From Candidatus Solibacter sp. (GTDB lineage: Bacteria; Acidobacteriota; Terriglobia; Bryobacterales; Bryobacteraceae), in assembly GCA_017883355.1 (NCBI GenBank), contig JADGNS010000351.1, forward strand, positions 1 to 5,903: DNA of 5,903 bases, in the 5' to 3' direction. This document shows, in pieces, positions 4,835 to 5,903 of the stretch; positions within the stretch are counted from its first letter, which is position 1; each line of letters begins with the position of its first letter. The position numbers were made by a program, and so were the translations under genes. The notes beneath the pieces were generated by a model, which saw only the letters and a list, made by a program, of their open reading frames with translations, searched no databases and was not told the origin of the DNA.

Positions 4835-5903
4835 TTACCGCCCGCTGTACTTCTTCCACATCGCCGGGTCGGCCAGCGTCCTGATGAACAGCCCGCCCAC
4901 TACGCTCCGCGCCTGAAACCCCTGCTGCTTCGCCGTCTTCGTGTCGTACCAATCGGTCAGCGGCACGCGGCTGGCACTCTCGTTGGCGAACTGCCACGCC
5001 GGCGCCACAATCTTCTCGAAGTCGCCCGCGTTCCCGGCGAGCGTGGCGGTCCACACCACCCAATCCAGCTTGGTGTAGTCCTTCCGGTTGTCCAGCGGCA
5101 AGCCGAACTGATTTTGCTTCGTGAGATAGAACGCAATCTCCTGGCGCGCGATTTCCGCGGGGAACAGATTCAGGCCCAGCAATTGATCCCACACCAGGTT
5201 GTACTTCTGGCTCCACGTGCCGGGCTTGTCGAACGCCAGCTTGTAGTGGTCGCCCTCCGCCGCGAGGCCACTCCACTTGCCCGCGAATTCCTGCGCGATC
5301 TTGCGGTAGCGCGCGGCATCCTGCGCGTGACCCGTCATGCCGGCCAGTTGCGCGTACGCGCCCAGCGCCAGGATGGCTTTGATCGAGAGGTTCGCATTGT
5401 GCGCCAGGTGTCCGGCGAAATCGTCGGTGGAAAGCTGGTTCTCCGGGTCGAGGCCCTTCTCGCTAAGGTACTCGGCCCATTTCGTCACCTGCGGCCAGTA
5501 GCGCGCGGTGTAATCGGCGTTGCCTTCCACGCGCGCCAGCGCCGCCAGCAGGATCAGCATATTGCCGCTCTCTTCCACCGGCATCTGATTTTCTTCGGTG
5601 CGCTCGCCGCCGCCGTAGACCTGTCCGTTGGCCTGCGGGTACGTGCCCAGATCGTGCGGCGCGAAGGGGAAATGCCAGCGATCCATGCGCGCGTAGTCCA
5701 TCACGGGCTGCAGTTGCGCCTTCATCAGGCGCGGGCTGAAGAGCAGGGCGAACGGCGCGCTGGGGTAGATCACGTCCACCGTGGCGATGCAGCCGTTAGA
5801 GAAGTTCTCCTTGGGGAAGTAGAGCGCGGTGCCGTCGGCATCGGCCACCAGTTTGTGCGCGGCCAGCGTCTGCCGGTAGGCCAATACGGCCAGTTGCGCG
5901 TAC
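4835..5903 (-). CDS. Glutaminase A-like (GtaA/DUF4965) protein, C-terminal part
   Basis: This is a partial gene: its frame stays open to the right edge of the window, and the visible 356 or so residues are the C-terminal half of a protein that is usually about 800 residues or longer. No true start is visible; the TTG at 5884 lies inside family-like sequence (YAQLAVLAYRQ) and is not the start. Key segments are KENFSNGCIATVDVIYPSAP (about 5752-5811), then DRWHFPFAPHDLGTYP and the YGGGERTEENQMPVEESGN block (5561-5683), and the late DNRKDYTKLDWVVWTATLAG (about 5030-5089). These match the (alpha/alpha)6 six-hairpin domain of glutaminase A proteins, known from the secreted fungal enzyme GtaA. Bacterial members are mostly uncharacterised and often exported; the signal peptide, if any, is off the window. 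Glutaminase activity is therefore only a family-level guess. It converges on the aminotransferase gene, with the 41-bp inverted repeat between them. Confidence 0.88.
   Translation of the reverse strand, partial: YAQLAVLAYRQTLAAHKLVADADGTALYFPKENFSNGCIATVDVIYPSAPFALLFSPRLMKAQLQPVMDYARMDRWHFPFAPHDLGTYPQANGQVYGGGERTEENQMPVEESGNMLILLAALARVEGNADYTARYWPQVTKWAEYLSEKGLDPENQLSTDDFAGHLAHNANLSIKAILALGAYAQLAGMTGHAQDAARYRKIAQEFAGKWSGLAAEGDHYKLAFDKPGTWSQKYNLVWDQLLGLNLFPAEIARQEIAFYLTKQNQFGLPLDNRKDYTKLDWVVWTATLAGNAGDFEKIVAPAWQFANESASRVPLTDWYDTKTAKQQGFQARSVVGGLFIRTLADPAMWKKYSGR

Noticed and set aside
4689..5276. Minus-strand open frame (195 codons) and the plus-strand frame 4543-4773 across the hairpin
   Set aside because: Both are shadows of real genes that run through the inverted repeat; their ETQRTQR and FLCVLCVSALK strings come from translating the repeat.

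Overview
The window is GC-rich, densely coding chromosomal DNA from a bacterium. I can support five protein-coding genes. The combination of a zwf-opcA-pgl cluster, a GtaA/DUF4965-type protein and intergenic repeats of two recognisable kinds suggests an Acidobacteriota genome, perhaps of the Solibacter/Bryobacter type. That placement is inference from pattern memory and was not searched.

Layout. Bases 1-246 hold no convincing gene. They carry GC-rich inverted repeats, one of which resembles a dispersed repeat often mis-translated as 'LPHGRGS'. Bases 247-3484, all on the minus strand and read from right to left, form a tight operon: zwf (glucose-6-phosphate dehydrogenase), opcA (its assembly/activator protein) and pgl (6-phosphogluconolactonase). 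The zwf stop and opcA start share one base (TAATG). The opcA stop and pgl start overlap by four bases (ATGA). Together they encode the oxidative branch of the pentose phosphate pathway from glucose-6-phosphate to 6-phosphogluconate, which makes NADPH. No gnd gene is visible here.

A gap of about 51 bp holding a short perfect hairpin separates zwf from a divergent plus-strand gene (3536-4702). That gene encodes a fold-type I PLP aminotransferase in which several textbook active-site residues appear replaced. It converges on a minus-strand gene entering from the right edge (4835-5903, 5' end outside the window), which encodes the C-terminal part of a glutaminase A-like (GtaA) six-hairpin protein.

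Between these convergent genes lies the most striking non-coding feature: a near-perfect 41-bp inverted repeat built from CGCAGAGA-like units. It matches a family of intergenic hairpin repeats seen in many unrelated bacteria and could act as a bidirectional terminator or be a non-autonomous repeat element. I found no transposase, CRISPR array, tRNA or rRNA. Apart from this repeat and the variant aminotransferase, the region looks like ordinary housekeeping and accessory metabolism.
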